This document shows positions 12,813 to 24,930 of a stretch of DNA of 64,000 nucleotides, in pieces. The stretch's first letter is position 1. The number at the start of each line of letters is the position of its first letter. Made by a program: the position numbers and the translations under genes. Source of the DNA: Rotaria socialis. Taxonomy: Eukaryota > Rotifera > Eurotatoria > Philodinida > Philodinidae. Location of the stretch: assembly GCA_905331475.1 (NCBI GenBank), contig CAJNYU010001724.1, forward strand, positions 62,001 through 126,000, read 5' to 3'. The notes below the pieces were generated by a model that did no database searches, had not been told where the DNA came from, and saw only the letters and a list, made by a program, of their open reading frames with translations.

Positions 12813-13214
12813 AGAAAATTTGCTCAGGAGCGTATACACTCATAAAATTTTTGATTGACACATTTTATTTAACACAGCTTTAGTTTATTTCAGTTTTTTT
12901 AAAATACAGGTTAACGATCGGAAAAGTCTGTAGGGTCAATGAAAAATAATCGGTAATAACATCTTTATCAAGTTTTTGTCAGTTATATTATAAATGAAAG
13001 CGTTGAATCAGCTCAGCTATTTTTATCTCTTCATTTTACATCTTATCAACAGAATTTGTCAAGTCAGTCTGTGTGATTTCTCCATTGGGAAACATTTTCA
13101 AAGTACAGCCAAAATGTTGATACCACTGCCGACTCAATGACAACATCGCTATCATACTCCTTTTTTGCGGTTTGTTGGAAGGAACTATCAACCAACAGAT
13201 AATGAAGAATAATA

Positions 13215-14139
13215 CCGGGTGGGGCAAAAGTTTTGCGACATTTTTTCTCTTGCAAATATTCTGATACGCAAATAACACATGATTCTAAAGTTCTCATCAG
13301 CGGATACAAAATTTAATTCTCTACAAACTCGTTTTAACTTTAATTAAAAACAATGAACCAAAAAATATTTATTGGTTAATGTATTTGGCCCAGTAAATTA
13401 CATTTATTTCCCACGCATTTTTTCGTCATGTTTTTTTTCTGCTAAGAAATATTTAATTTTCAAAGTATAAATCACTGCTAGACACAACTCGAAAAGCTCT
13501 ATCGATTGCAAGCAATATAACGTTTTCTAAAACGCATTCCTCTGATTAGACGCTAGGTCAATTTTTTGAACAAGTGACATTTTCATCCTCAATGCTAATG
13601 CTTTCGCAATGAAAGCTTTTTTAAATTGCACTCATCATTAAATCGACCTAATTTTATCAGAATTTAATAGAGAATTGATTTTTTTCTGGCTATGAGACGC
13701 TCAGATAATACTTTATTTAAGTGGATCAGCTAAAAAAGATTTAAATCCTATGAAAAAAGCTATTTGTGCTGTAGATGCTCACTCAGGGGACTTTTTTTTA
13801 GTACCCATATAGATTATTCTCAAACACTTATAGGCATTTCTGAAAATGCTCATGATGCGGAATCCAATTACAAGAAATCGAGCTTCTTAGATGCATTCTT
13901 AGAATTTGAAAAGAACCTTGGAAATATATAAAAGATTGAGTAGGAAATAATTGTTATTTGATGAGTCACATACATTAACCAATAAATATTTTTTGGTTCA
14001 TTGTTTTAAATTAAATTTAACACGAGTTTGTAGAGAATTGAATTCTGTATCTGCTGATGAGAACTTTAGAATCGTGCGTTATTTGCGTATCAGAATATTT
14101 GCAAGAGAAAAAATGTCGCAAAACTTTTGCCCCATCCGG
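13215..14139. mobile_element. Tc1/mariner-like non-autonomous element with 169-bp TIRs
   Basis: The terminal inverted repeats are 13215-13383 and 13971-14139, starting CCGGGTGGGGCAAAAGTTTT and, on the other strand, CCGGATGGGGCAAAAGTTTT; they agree over about 169 bp at more than 90% by eye. TA lies directly outside both ends (13213-13214 and 14140-14141), as expected for the Tc1/mariner superfamily, which duplicates TA on insertion. The roughly 590-bp interior has no transposase frame or DDE/D motif that I can see. The open frames at 13064-13309 (-) and 13951-14199 (+) largely overlap the TIRs and are not genes. Confidence 0.75.
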
Positions 14140-14424
14140 TATATAAAACTGCTAAATTATCTTGATCGGCATGTATCCTTTGTACAAGGAAGAAGTTGAT
14201 GAGTTCTGGAGCGTTCTTACTAGAGACTGAAGTGACTGCATTCTTCGAGTGGACAAAACGATGAATTTTCGTGAAAATGGAGACAAAATTCTAAAAAAAA
14301 CAGCTGGAAAAATATCAAGAATTATTTAGCTAGTGTCTCCACAAAGAATATGTATATGATGGTCTACTTACGACATATAGATTCCAATGGGCGTTATAGC
14401 CAGGCGCTTCTCGGAGTGATGAAA

Positions 14425-14542
14425 TCAAGGGGAACAAGCGGACTTCGGTACTTCCGAAGTACAAAAGTACGGAGAAATACAAAGAAGAACTGAAAAGTAC
14501 GAAGAAGCACAAGAAGTACAGAAATCCGCTTGTTCCCCCTTG
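14425..14542. mobile_element. hAT-like MITE, about 118 bp
   Basis: The ends CAAGGGGAACAAGCGGA and, inverted, CAAGGGGGAACAAGCGGA form a near-perfect TIR. Flanks GATGAAAT (14418-14425) and GATGAAAC (14543-14550) agree at 7 of 8 positions, matching the 8-bp duplications of hAT elements; CAAGGGG is also like hAT termini. The interior repeats AAGTAC-type strings. There is no coding capacity. Confidence 0.7.
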
Positions 14543-14550
14543 GATGAAAC

Positions 14551-15446
14551 TCGTACAAAAACAGTCGTATTTCAATTGTATAAATACTGTCTGTGTTAGT
14601 AGTATATGTGTTGAAAACTTGGAAAAAATAAATACTTTGTGAGTATGCCTAGCAAATTATTTTTTATGCGTTTTTACATTGACATATACTTTCAGCTACG
14701 ATATTTAATTTGAGAATGCAATTGTGGATTTGAGTGTGAAGAATAGAATCACATAGACTAGTGTATATCAAAGCGAGCCGTGATAGATCTCAATCTGACT
14801 ACAGAATATTTTCGCATGTTATTTTGCTTCTTAACTAAAGAAAAATTCATCAGTAAGTTGTCAACGTCTGAAACGACTGGGCGTGTCTTGCATCTTTTTG
14901 TATTCTCAGGAATGAAAATAGGAATAAAAATAGAAGCCTAATTAGTCTAGTATCCAATCAGTCAATGTTGGATATTGATAAACATCTCTCTAGCAAAAAG
15001 GGTCGTAATGTACGGCAGAATTTTATTTTTAAACATTTACTCATTTTGGAAAACAAAAACAAAAATAGATTTGATCCCACAAGTAGGAAAAAAAACAGAT
15101 GTCTAGATGCGCAACCCTTACTCACTTATTAACCAAATATCTTCCTTCTCAAGATTTCATTCAAATTGTTTGTTTTATTGAATAATTTTTTCTTATAAAA
15201 AAGAAAGTGTTCAATGCATAAAATTAAAATTTCGTTACAACTTTTACACACTTAATTAAACACATAAAATAAACTATTCAGCATCTATAATTCTGATTTT
15301 ACATAAAAACAATTTTCTTTCAGTCTCATAGCTGAATGCTCTAAATATTTGAGTATATGAAGGAGGTTTCTGGATGCACCAATATTTACAAGTAAAATTT
15401 GTTTTAGTTTAAAGAATATAATTTTGCCCATTTTTTAATCGATGAA
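14551..15446. other. Intergenic, 3' flank of GPCR gene
   Basis: AT-rich; nothing recognised beyond likely 3' untranslated sequence of the GPCR gene. Confidence 0.4.
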
Positions 15447-16481
15447 TTAAACAGCAGCACATTTCCGCGTATTTACGACTGCATTCGAAGGTCTAACCGT
15501 AGCTGATCGTTTTTTTCGTCGCCAAAACAGTTTGTGGTGCAAATCAGGATATTGGTATAAACAAACGAAAGGGAAGGATAATACTAGAAAATAACATGAA
15601 AAATAAAAGTACTGTTCTGCTTCAAATCCAACATTGCTTGGTAGACCACATACATGAGCTAAAGCGAGAATGTTCAGCGGCAGGTTGAAAGTTAAATTTA
15701 AACTCGAGATTGATAATAGTTGTATCATCATTCGACGTTGCTTACGCCATCGTGTTCGTTGGTGAAGACGACGTTTCAACAATGAAACACGAACTAGAAG
15801 CAATATACTAAAAACCGCAACAGCTACAGTAGGTGCAATATTATTGACACCAAAATCCCACTTGCCAAGCATACTATTAGACTGATAGCATGGGTACGCA
15901 CTACATATTGGTAGTTTGTAGTCATAGATGTTCTCGCATGGTGGTGCGAAAATAACAATACCATAGAAGATGCCCGCATAAAAAATAATAATGAGCAAAG
16001 GAAGATAATGCACAAGCAAACGTTTATGACTAGTCGAAACCAATCGATCATGGTACACTAATATATATCGCTCGATAGCAGCCCAAGCCATTAAAATTGT
16101 ACCGCCATTATAGAACCCAAATGTAGCGAGCCACCAAATAAGACATGTCGCAGGTCTCGTTGGAGTGACTATGCCTCCATGAGTAATAAACGTAAGATAT
16201 AATGTAATATCAATGAGTTGACTAGGTAGTCCGAATATGAGTAGAATAGTGATGGTATGATTATTTATTTCACGTCGTAATGCACGATTAACAATCAAAT
16301 GAAAGAGTAGAAAAAATGTGCATGCCACAGATGGAACATCGAGTAGAATAAGAATCCAGAAACGAACGACACGAGGTAGAGATATTTCTGAGCTTTGAAA
16401 GGAAGTTCCATCTGTTGCATTGCTATTACTAATAGAGTGGTCAATACCGGCTTTTTTTGAAAACATGAACATTTTCAACAT
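15447..16481 (-). CDS. Rhodopsin-like 7TM G-protein-coupled receptor
   Basis: A 344-residue intronless receptor expected in the plasma membrane, ligand unknown. Visible layout: short extracellular N-terminus with an N-glycosylation site (NAT, about residue 21); TM1 about 41-64; TM2 77-101; Cys113 before TM3; TM3 ending in WAAIERYILVY (E137-R138-Y139, a DRY variant); TM4 157-180; ECL2 with several Cys; TM5 214-235; basic ICL3 KRRLHQRTRWRKQRR; TM6 251-278; TM7 291-311; basic cytoplasmic tail. The NPxxY motif at the end of TM7 is replaced by YQYPDL. Bdelloids carry many such orphan receptors, often intronless. Starts at Met4 or Met6 are equally possible. Class assignment is firm; subfamily is not. 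Confidence 0.85.
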   Translation of the reverse strand: MLKMFMFSKKAGIDHSISNSNATDGTSFQSSEISLPRVVRFWILILLDVPSVACTFFLLFHLIVNRALRREINNHTITILLIFGLPSQLIDITLYLTFITHGGIVTPTRPATCLIWWLATFGFYNGGTILMAWAAIERYILVYHDRLVSTSHKRLLVHYLPLLIIIFYAGIFYGIVIFAPPCENIYDYKLPICSAYPCYQSNSMLGKWDFGVNNIAPTVAVAVFSILLLVRVSLLKRRLHQRTRWRKQRRMMIQLLSISSLNLTFNLPLNILALAHVCGLPSNVGFEAEQYFYFSCYFLVLSFPFVCLYQYPDLHHKLFWRRKKRSATVRPSNAVVNTRKCAAV

Positions 16482-19400
16482 CTAAAAAAGTTCAGAATAG
16501 GACTATTCTAAAAGGAAAACGAATAAAATTAGATCAATGATATTATACAACATAAACATACACTTCGTGTGATGCTTCGTGTATTTTCAATGACTCTGTA
16601 AGAAATTATATCTCATCATCTTATAATTCAATCCTAAAATTGAAAATTTATGGTAGGATCGTATATATTTAGTATGGCACCTGCTTTTTGTTTTAGTTTA
16701 ATTATTTTTCTGAAAATTATACGCTTTATGAAGAGACGCCATGCAAATCGAGTGAAGAGTAAACTAAATATATCGTTCAAAATGAAGTTAAAGTCTTAAG
16801 AACAATTTAGACGAGGAGAATAAAGAAGCTCATAATAGTATCCATAGTTAGTATTAAAAATTATGTCGCGACAGCCTTCTACTTCAAGGATGAAGAAGAT
16901 CAGCTTTGTACGTAATAGTACGATAGCTACCCCTGCTTCGACATATTTGCCCTCTGTACAGGACTATTAAGAAGATATTGTTTTATGGCAATCATCCTCG
17001 TTTTCACAATCATTTGATTCTTACCATTATTATTATTATCGCTATTATTATTATGAATTCTATCTAAACAAGCAATGCTATTTTATAGACAACAGAAATT
17101 GAGCGAACTCAGTAAAAAACTAGAGAACATAAATATTGTAGCCTGATATCTATAGATGTAATATAATATCAGTTCACGCAACTAAATTATGATTGATTTT
17201 ATTTTAAAAAAAGCTACAAATACAGATCGAACAATTGATTTGACAAAGTATTTGAATACTCGATATATTTTACTTCTAATTAGATGATATAATCAAGAAA
17301 AAGGGTTATCATCATTCTTCGAGAAAAAAACCATGACTATCAACAAACATAGAATATTCAGATAAAAAAAAGATTAGAGATAGCTCAAAATCATTGTGTA
17401 ACAGGAAACCAATAATTTCTCTATGAAGAAAATGGTGACCAAGTTTTAGAACGATCTTATGTTAATGAAAAACAATTGTAATATATTTCAGAATTGAATA
17501 TACTGGCCTGTTTTTTAATAGTTTTTGATAAGAATATCGTAAATATTTGACATGATTTTGGAAAAGTAGCTAGTCAGAATCTATATGGTTTTCTGTGGAG
17601 AATCATAGCATTGTTTTTCGGATTTGAATGGATCTGAAATGATTGTCTCAACATTCTTGAAAGTCAACAGTTAAGAAATGTCCAGATAATTGAGTCAGAC
17701 AAATTCAAATGTAAAAAACAAGTATTTCCTTCCAATTTAGTAAGTCAAATAAATTCTACCTGGTTATTTTTGTGATAGATCAAAGGTCTATTGGCTGTAA
17801 TCAACAGTCTTCGTGTTCTGTTTTGAATGATAAAAACTACAGATACCTATAGTATTCATATAAAAAGCATTAAAACAAGAAATAGAGCTGATTATGTTCT
17901 GAGTTGAATAGACATTAATATTTACTGTCTTAAAAAAAGAACGGCGAATCAGGTTTTATTTTATTCTGTGTTGCGTATGTTAGAATCCTATACAAAATTT
18001 GACACATGAGATACAGTCGATATAGTTATATTTATTTAATAAGTGGAAAGATTTTGATAAATGACAGTTTTAATATGAGGAAGTAGACAGAAAACGCATG
18101 ACAAGATTATTCTTTCATCAGACAACAGAGAAAAATAATTCTTATGCGATTTTAACGCTCATAAATACAATTTATTTGGTGTCAGAATATTAATGAAATG
18201 AAAGTGAAATGAAAGATGCTTCTCTTTTTAGCCCATCAAGTATTATAAATTTTATCTGTTTTATCATTACAAGCAGAGATATTTAAAAAAAACATTTTTA
18301 ATTCATTAATACGTCAAAGATGATTCAAAATTCGTTTACCTGTTGTATTATAACATATCTAATTAATTATTTTAAATTTTCAGATACATTTAATCAATAG
18401 AGATTTTTACGGAAAACAGTCGATACTTTTGATAGTCGATGTAATGATATGATGGTCTACTGAAACATCTCAAATAAATTAGACTTGAAATTCAATTAAA
18501 ATGGCATGGCAATTTTTTTTATGTTATATTTCATAGATTTTACAATGAAATCTGAGCGCTGTGATTGTTGAAGTAAGAGTTTATATTATTCATCGGGCCA
18601 AATTCATTTTCAAAAAGCTTTTATTTGTGTTTCAAAGTCATACTGTGCTTTAGATTCAATAATAGTCGAGGTATGATGATTTTTTTCATGAGTATGAGTA
18701 AACAAGTAGGATAACACCTCAAGGTACTCTCCAGTTTATGCTTGAACTCTTTGAATACACTACAAAAACGAGAAACAGGAAACATGAAAGAAATGCAAGA
18801 ATAGTTCAGTATATGATGTGACTATGTTGTATCCAATGACTATACAACGCATCATAGATTTGAATAAGTCTGAAGAATAATTTGTGTTTAAATCAATTTC
18901 CAATGATCTGCAAAACATTAGATTGCTAGTCAACATAAAATTTCTATTAAAATGAAGCAATCATTCTGATTTAGTATCTCGTCTTACAAAATGAAATCTG
19001 TGAAAGAAAACTCTTTTCAAAATAGAGATGCATCTTTTTTTAGATAGAATATTGAAAAAATAATTCAGTTGGAAAACATAATGCTGCCAAATAGCTATTT
19101 TTCCAAGCAGATAATTGCAATGACAAGAAACTCGCGTAGAGAAAAATTATTTACACTAATGTAGCTGCTTTTTTTAAACTAGAACTGCCAAGAATATACA
19201 TTAATTATGTACTGGAAAAATAGTTTATCCGTAACAATTCTGGGTACTAAATATTAGCACCTAAGACGTGTTACTATTATGTTTCAATATGAATCATTTA
19301 CTCTTGAAAAATAAATAGAAATCTACTGGAACAATTATTTCTAACAATCAATATAAATTCATATATGAGAGAAACATGTTGCCTACAACTGGATTGGAAA

Positions 19401-19760
19401 AATCGTAGTAAAAATTTTTTAAACAAGATTTGTTTGGCTTCCTATTTTGCTCCTCTTTCCATTGCAAACATTAATGAGTTCATCAGTACGCTAATTAGAG
19501 GCTACACTCATTAAACTGTTATTTCTTCCTTTTTTTCATCCCAGATTATTTCAAACACATTGAAGTCTATCTATTGCAGACATAGGTAGCTAGGTATTAC
19601 TCTGTTTACACTGGTTAGAAGAAAGGTATATTTTTACGAACGTTTTTTCATTTTTATCTGTTTTATACTAACTTAGTAAACTTCAAGTATTTATGTCATT
19701 TTTATATTATAGACTTAAAGGAACTGCGCTGCTAAACTCTTCAATTTTGGCACTAGTACA
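16482..19760. other. Gene-poor AT-rich region
   Basis: More than 3 kb without a supported gene. There is a short (TTA)n run near 17025-17053. The open frame at 18760-18960 (-) has no recognisable feature. No long inverted repeat was found by eye. Confidence 0.45.
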
Positions 19761-20757
19761 CATCGTCGCACGATACTGCGTCGCAGTAAAGTTATTTTCG
19801 TTCTGTTGTTCCTATCTATTTATCGCATCTCTCTTAATGAAATATTTTTTTGTGTATAACCAATGGAAATAACATAAAATAAATGAAAAATTGCAAGAGA
19901 TATGTATAATAGCGATAGATAATTAATTGTGCTAAGACATATGATTTTAATTGGGTAAAAGGATCAATAAAAAATATTATTCTAATGTAATTATGATAGG
20001 GCTAAAGCCAATAAAGACTAATTAGATTTATCGCTCGCTTCATGAATTTCAGCGTAATCTAAACTAAAAATAACACTGATCCGACATTCTTAATTATGGA
20101 ACCAAGTTCAATAAAAAAAATGCATTTCACTTCTCAATTTCAACTTTCACTGCGCACTACTTTTCAAGCAAAATGTCTCAAATAGAAAAACTGTTTTCTA
20201 TGAAAGAAAAAGCAATGATGCAACAAGAAGGTTACATCTATACTGAAAAACGTACAATAACGACTAAATTTATTCTTCGATCTAAGAATTGAGGTTATGC
20301 AGCTAAGATCGTTCTAAACATCAATCAATTAATTGAAATAAAAATAATTTATCAATGAAGCTCGTTGTTTATGCCAATTTATCCCTGAAGACATTTCTCT
20401 CACCGCCAACATCACACTCCCATGCTCCAAAATCCGATCATTTTCCAATTATCTAATTATAAATTGATATTAAAATTCAACCGGTCAACTCCCTCGGCTC
20501 ATCTCACCTAGATCAATTCTTAAAGAATATAGCAGCCAACATTACTTTTTAGGTCATTTTTTTTCTTTAGATTATTTTCTTTCTCAATCTGTTCCTCATT
20601 ATGTTACGTGTATTACGCACGAAATATACAGGAATCAACTCATCAATTTTCCATTAGTTATACACAAAAAAAATAATTCATTAAGAGAGATGCGACAAAT
20701 AGATAGGGACACCAGAACGAAAATAATTTTTCTGCGGCAAAGTGATCGTGCGACGAA
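19761..20757. mobile_element. DNA transposon remnant with about 108-bp TIRs, MULE-like
   Basis: The left arm 19763-19868 starts CGTCGCACGAT; the right arm 20647-20757 read inverted starts TCGTCGCACGAT. The arms share ATTTTCGTTCTG, TCGCATCTCTCTTAATGA and TTTTGTGTATAAC. They flank a roughly 780-bp interior that holds a short FLYWCH-like fragment (20173-20292). Long TIRs and a FLYWCH-like string suggest a Mutator-like element, but no transposase core or clean 9-bp duplication was seen. Confidence 0.55.
20173..20292 (+). pseudogene. FLYWCH-like zinc finger fragment inside TIR element
   Basis: Reads MSQIEKLFSMKEKAMMQQEG then YIYTEKRTITTKFILRSKN and TGA; the frame continues GYAAKIVLN after the stop. 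The pattern (Gly-Tyr-x-Tyr, basic stretch, then R-S-K in place of W-R-C, then an AKIV string) resembles FLYWCH domains found near MULE transposases. The zinc-ligand Cys residues are absent, so it is non-functional if the reading is right. The assignment is weak. Confidence 0.3.
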
Positions 20758-23730
20758 GTGAGCGGTCACCTCAATTTGTTAATTATATTAAAAACATGAA
20801 GATTTAACATGATGAATATACGGTTAACTTCTATGTATAATCCTTAAACCAAAATACACTAAAATTTAGTATTGAATTGGAATAAGATAGTTGTATTTCT
20901 TTTCTTGATGAAAATATTTACACGAATGGATGAAATGTATTAAAATATAATGAATATTCAAAATAGTTCATGAAAGGTACAATGAGAGAATGCTTTACTG
21001 CAACAAAAGTAAACGCTACATTATCAGGAAAGAAAGAACATGGACTCAACATGAAATAATAATGAAGAGATAATCAATCGAATCTTAATTGATATGGATT
21101 GTGGATCTCATTTAGGTTAGTAGTACACTGACGACAAAAATTTACACGAAAAATTCAAAACTATCGGTGCTCTATATATTATTCGAGGTAAAAACATACG
21201 ACGACATAGACGCAGGACAAACAATAAAAGATACTGATATAATGACAAAGTAACATGAAGAATGATGCCAATCAACAAAACACTTCTGAAAAAAACTTCA
21301 GAATTAGACTTTCCACGAAATTTCATTCAATAGTAAAATCCTTTGAACGGACTTCGAAATTAAAATTAGTCAAAGAATTTCTAAAGAAAAACTGTGAATT
21401 ATAGACTCAGCATTCTTCAAAAATTATAAAAATTATCATAAATGCTTGGTAATGAAGCAAGTTGGTGTCAAAAACTTCTATGAAATCAAAGAATGCTCCA
21501 TATATTTTCTTCGGTAAGATTGTATTAGGTAATGAAAGGTACTCAAAGATGTATCGAACCAAAACATGTTACCTCTAAAATTTGCTGCAGATTTTCTATG
21601 ACTTACGACAACATTGGTTTCATATCTATGTTACAGTTGACAAGAGAATTTAGTTGGGATTGGAATAATAGATTTAATTAAAGATAGGAAAAATAGACAC
21701 AAAAGAGAGCGAAGAAAAGAAAGGAAAAGAAGAAAAGAATTTCGAAAATCAAAATGTAGATAAAACTAGATGGTATTCAAGTTTCACTCGTATACGAAAT
21801 GCGATGCGAAGCATTAATTCGTATCTCTTACGGAAAATCTTCAATTCAGAGAAATCTTAAATGCATTTTATGTCGACATGATGAGTTTCATCCCTGAGAA
21901 AACTCTATTCTTACTTAGCGATACATTCTCAAAGATCGATTTCGATTGAACAATTAATTATCTCTATGATTCATTATCTTAGATCAGCTGTAAATGAATA
22001 GACTATAGGGGCTACCATATGTTCGTAACGTCACTTTAATTATCTCGCAACAAATTTCTTTCATTTTCGTCATTTAGAAACACATTTGTGAGTAAACAAA
22101 ACATCCGATGAAAAATTAGAAAAAAAATTTCTCAAGTCCGATCTTGATACTTTCATCTCCAGTTTCAATGAGTTCTCTATCATTTATGGTCCTCGAGATC
22201 CTCGCGACACAAAACAACGAGATGTGATGTGCACGTCAAGGAAGTAAAAATAAAAAAATAAAACAAAAATAAAAGAATGAAACAAAAATAAAAAATAAAA
22301 AATAAAGAAACTCGCGACGGACTACATAAATGCTTCTGCTTCGCATCGCATTAATTATATGAATGATATGGAAATTTTTTTCTATGAGTTAAATTTAGCA
22401 AACGATTTTCTAATTGATCATAATTTAGATTTCTTTTTTAAATTGGTGACCAAAACAAAAGAATATTTATTTCTTATTTTTCATTTATCTTAACGCGCTC
22501 TCATCTCGCTTGNTTACTGAACTGATACTTTAATATTAAAACAAAAAATAAAATACTTCGTTGATTATGACAATAATGTTACATCATTAAATAAATACTT
22601 ATTTATCCGAGTTTTACACTTTAAAAATTTAGTAGAATCTATTAATATCTAACTTTTTTGTCATCATTTCTTTATTAATTTAAGCTTTTATGATTGATAT
22701 TCGTCACTATGAAGCAGACAATGATTAGACATAAATTACGAAGTTTCTTTTATATTAGCTTATTTCTTTTTAACGAAGAACGATTGTAGATAATAACACA
22801 TCAAATGGAGTACTCATATAAGAACCTCCTTTATTAATTTCATGAAAAATTAATAAAAAAATTACTTTCCTTCCATATCATTCAATATAAAAACTTTATC
22901 CATTCCCATCCCACCTGCTCGAGACCCATACTTCGAAATAACTATAGCGAAACTATCTTTCTGTCTTTTCTTCGAAAGCAGAACGAAAGAGAAAAATCAA
23001 TGTCCTAATGCCCCAATGTCCCGCGCATTAAAATAAACATCTTTTCAGAATCTTTCTCATTTCTCTCTCTTCAATCATGAAAGATTGACACAATTAATCT
23101 TGGAAACAACAACGTGTTTTTGAATCTACATAATCAATCAAACTATCTCATATCACTCACTAATAAAATTTTATTTCTATGAATCACTCTCTCATAACAT
23201 TTATAGAATAATCAACAATTTCAATCTGAACTAGATTCTAAACTCTACTACCACATCTATTTAGATGCTTGGCTATATTCAAAACCTTGCTCATTTCATG
23301 ATAAAATTTCCCTTCGAAAAGCGTCCAGGTTTTATTATTCCGCATAGGAACATCGACTCTGTGTAATAACAAATGAGCTAATACTCAGGAATACTTCTAT
23401 TTTTCCAACGTGACCATGGCATACGAACAGGCTCGCTCTCTGAAACCTATTCTAATTACTTTGATGTTTGAGAAAATGATTCAATTCGTGGGTAAACAAA
23501 TTATATATAATTTTACTTCTACTAAAATAAACTATTCGACAGAAAAATAAAGGGAAGCACATGGAAATATTTGATCTTAATCTATTGTATTTATTGATTT
23601 GTGAGGGCTGTTCCTCATTTATTCACAGCAAGCAATGCTATACAAGAACGATAAATATTATAATCGAATCACTTCAGATAGATTATCATATACAGGTCCT
23701 TGTTTATTTGATTACATTGTTCTCTTTACT
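20758..23730. other. Gene-poor region with A-rich tracts and one ambiguous base
   Basis: No supported gene. 22243-22308 is an A-rich (AAAATAA)n-like tract. A 15-bp string ATGCGATGCGAAGCA at 21799-21813 recurs inverted at 22337-22351, possibly the ends of a roughly 0.55-kb element. Base 22513 is n. The open frame at 21117-21326 (-) is unsupported. Confidence 0.4.
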
Positions 23731-24003
23731 TCTCTGTAAAAAAAAAGTTGGCCGACTGAACCTTTTAGGGTTCTAGATTTGGGTACCATTTTAAGAACCT
23801 TTTTTAGTTCTAGTCGAAGACGCAGAACTGTTTAAAGTTCTAGATTTTCTGGCTAAACTTTTTTCAGTTCTGAATTTTACGGCTAGAACTTTTTTCAGTT
23901 CTGAATTTTACGGCTAGAACTATAAAAAAAAAGGTTCTTGAAATGGTACCCAAATCTAAAACCTTAAAAGGTTCACTATGACGCCTTCTTTTTTTAGAGA
24001 GTT
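23731..24003. mobile_element. MITE-like inverted-repeat element with internal tandem repeat
   Basis: The outer arms match in inverted orientation: GAACCTTTTAGGGTTCTAGA and TTTGGGTACCATTTTAAGAA on the left against their near-complements at 23928-23981. The ends resemble CTCTGTAAAAAAA and TTTTTTTAGAGAG. The middle has tandem copies of a roughly 34-bp unit with TCAGTTCTGAATTTTACGGC (about 23864-23926). No coding capacity. Confidence 0.65.
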
Positions 24004-24717
24004 TGTTACATCACTATTGCTCTCTTTTGTTTTATTTCAATTTTGAACTGATTCATTCATTTTTTCCTTTTTATTTTGATTGTATTCCAACAAGTTAGTT
24101 AAATAAAGAGTGCAAAACTTGTCAGTCTGAAATTGAATAAATCACTTTTCATTACTGAAGACATAACTAATTCAATGGAGATATGGAAAACTTGATATTT
24201 TACTTTACAGAGTAATAATTTTAAAAGTCAGCTACAGAAAAAGAAAAAGAAAGTATTAAATGTAAAAGATTTCTTCGTGATCATTTTAATATAATTTTAA
24301 CAGAATTATGATGGTCAAGAGGGAGGGGGAGTGTTTTCTACTACTAAAGTCTTCTTTTGGCATAATATCAATCGTAGATGTTACTTTATATCCATTTTCC
24401 GCAAATTCCTTGGTACGAACCTGCTAGATTTTTAAGGATAAGTTTTTATCTTTGAGTCAACAATGACCATAATTCATACTAAAAATCCATGCAGTGCAGC
24501 TTTCATACACTTTGCATAATGCACCACAAGACACTGCATTGCGCTACTAGTACATATCGATGTGAATCTATGTCATCTCCTTGAAAATCCATGTTGGTAA
24601 GGATTTCTTTGCATCTCGTTTTTGTCGGTATCGTTATATTGAAAATGAAAAAAGGAATATTGATTAAAATATCAACATAGTTATGCATTGAGAATAATTA
24701 ATGATTGCTCAAAAGTA

Positions 24718-24930
24718 TTAAGCATGCATATCTGAGTTAATAGAATACGATAAAAATGGAAGAGTATTGTTGAAAGTCTGTATACTTTTATATGTAGCTC
24801 TTTTTTGCGTATCAGCCATATTTTCATTGAGCTCTTCTGGTAAATCGTCATTGTCGAAAAGGCTTGCTGCATTGTCATAGTTAATTATTACAACACCGAT
24901 GAATATCAAGGTAACGATTGAGGATCGCAT
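24718..24930 (-). CDS. Possible small secreted peptide precursor
   Basis: A 70-residue open frame beginning MRSSIVTLIFIGVVIINYDN, which has the charge and hydrophobic core of a signal peptide, followed by an acidic stretch (LFDNDDLPEELNE) and a Lys-Arg site (DTQKRATYK). Signal peptide, acidic spacer and dibasic site is the layout of neuropeptide or hormone precursors. No repeated peptide, amidation Gly or Cys pattern follows in this exon, and the reading after KR may be intronic (a GTATAC donor-like string follows ATATAAAA). No homologue is recognised. Confidence 0.3.
   Translation of the reverse strand: MRSSIVTLIFIGVVIINYDNAASLFDNDDLPEELNENMADTQKRATYKSIQTFNNTLPFLSYSINSDMHA

Noticed and set aside
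13951-14199. 82-residue frame starting MLFDESHTLTNKYF
   Set aside because: Most of it is the right TIR of the mariner-like element; a similar antisense frame exists in the left TIR.
22513-22513. Single n in the sequence
   Set aside because: One ambiguous base in non-coding DNA, not an assembly gap; no biological meaning assigned.
24503-24688. Frame with a Cys pair downstream of the candidate secreted peptide, considered as a second exon
   Set aside because: No donor/acceptor pair with matching phase could be defended.
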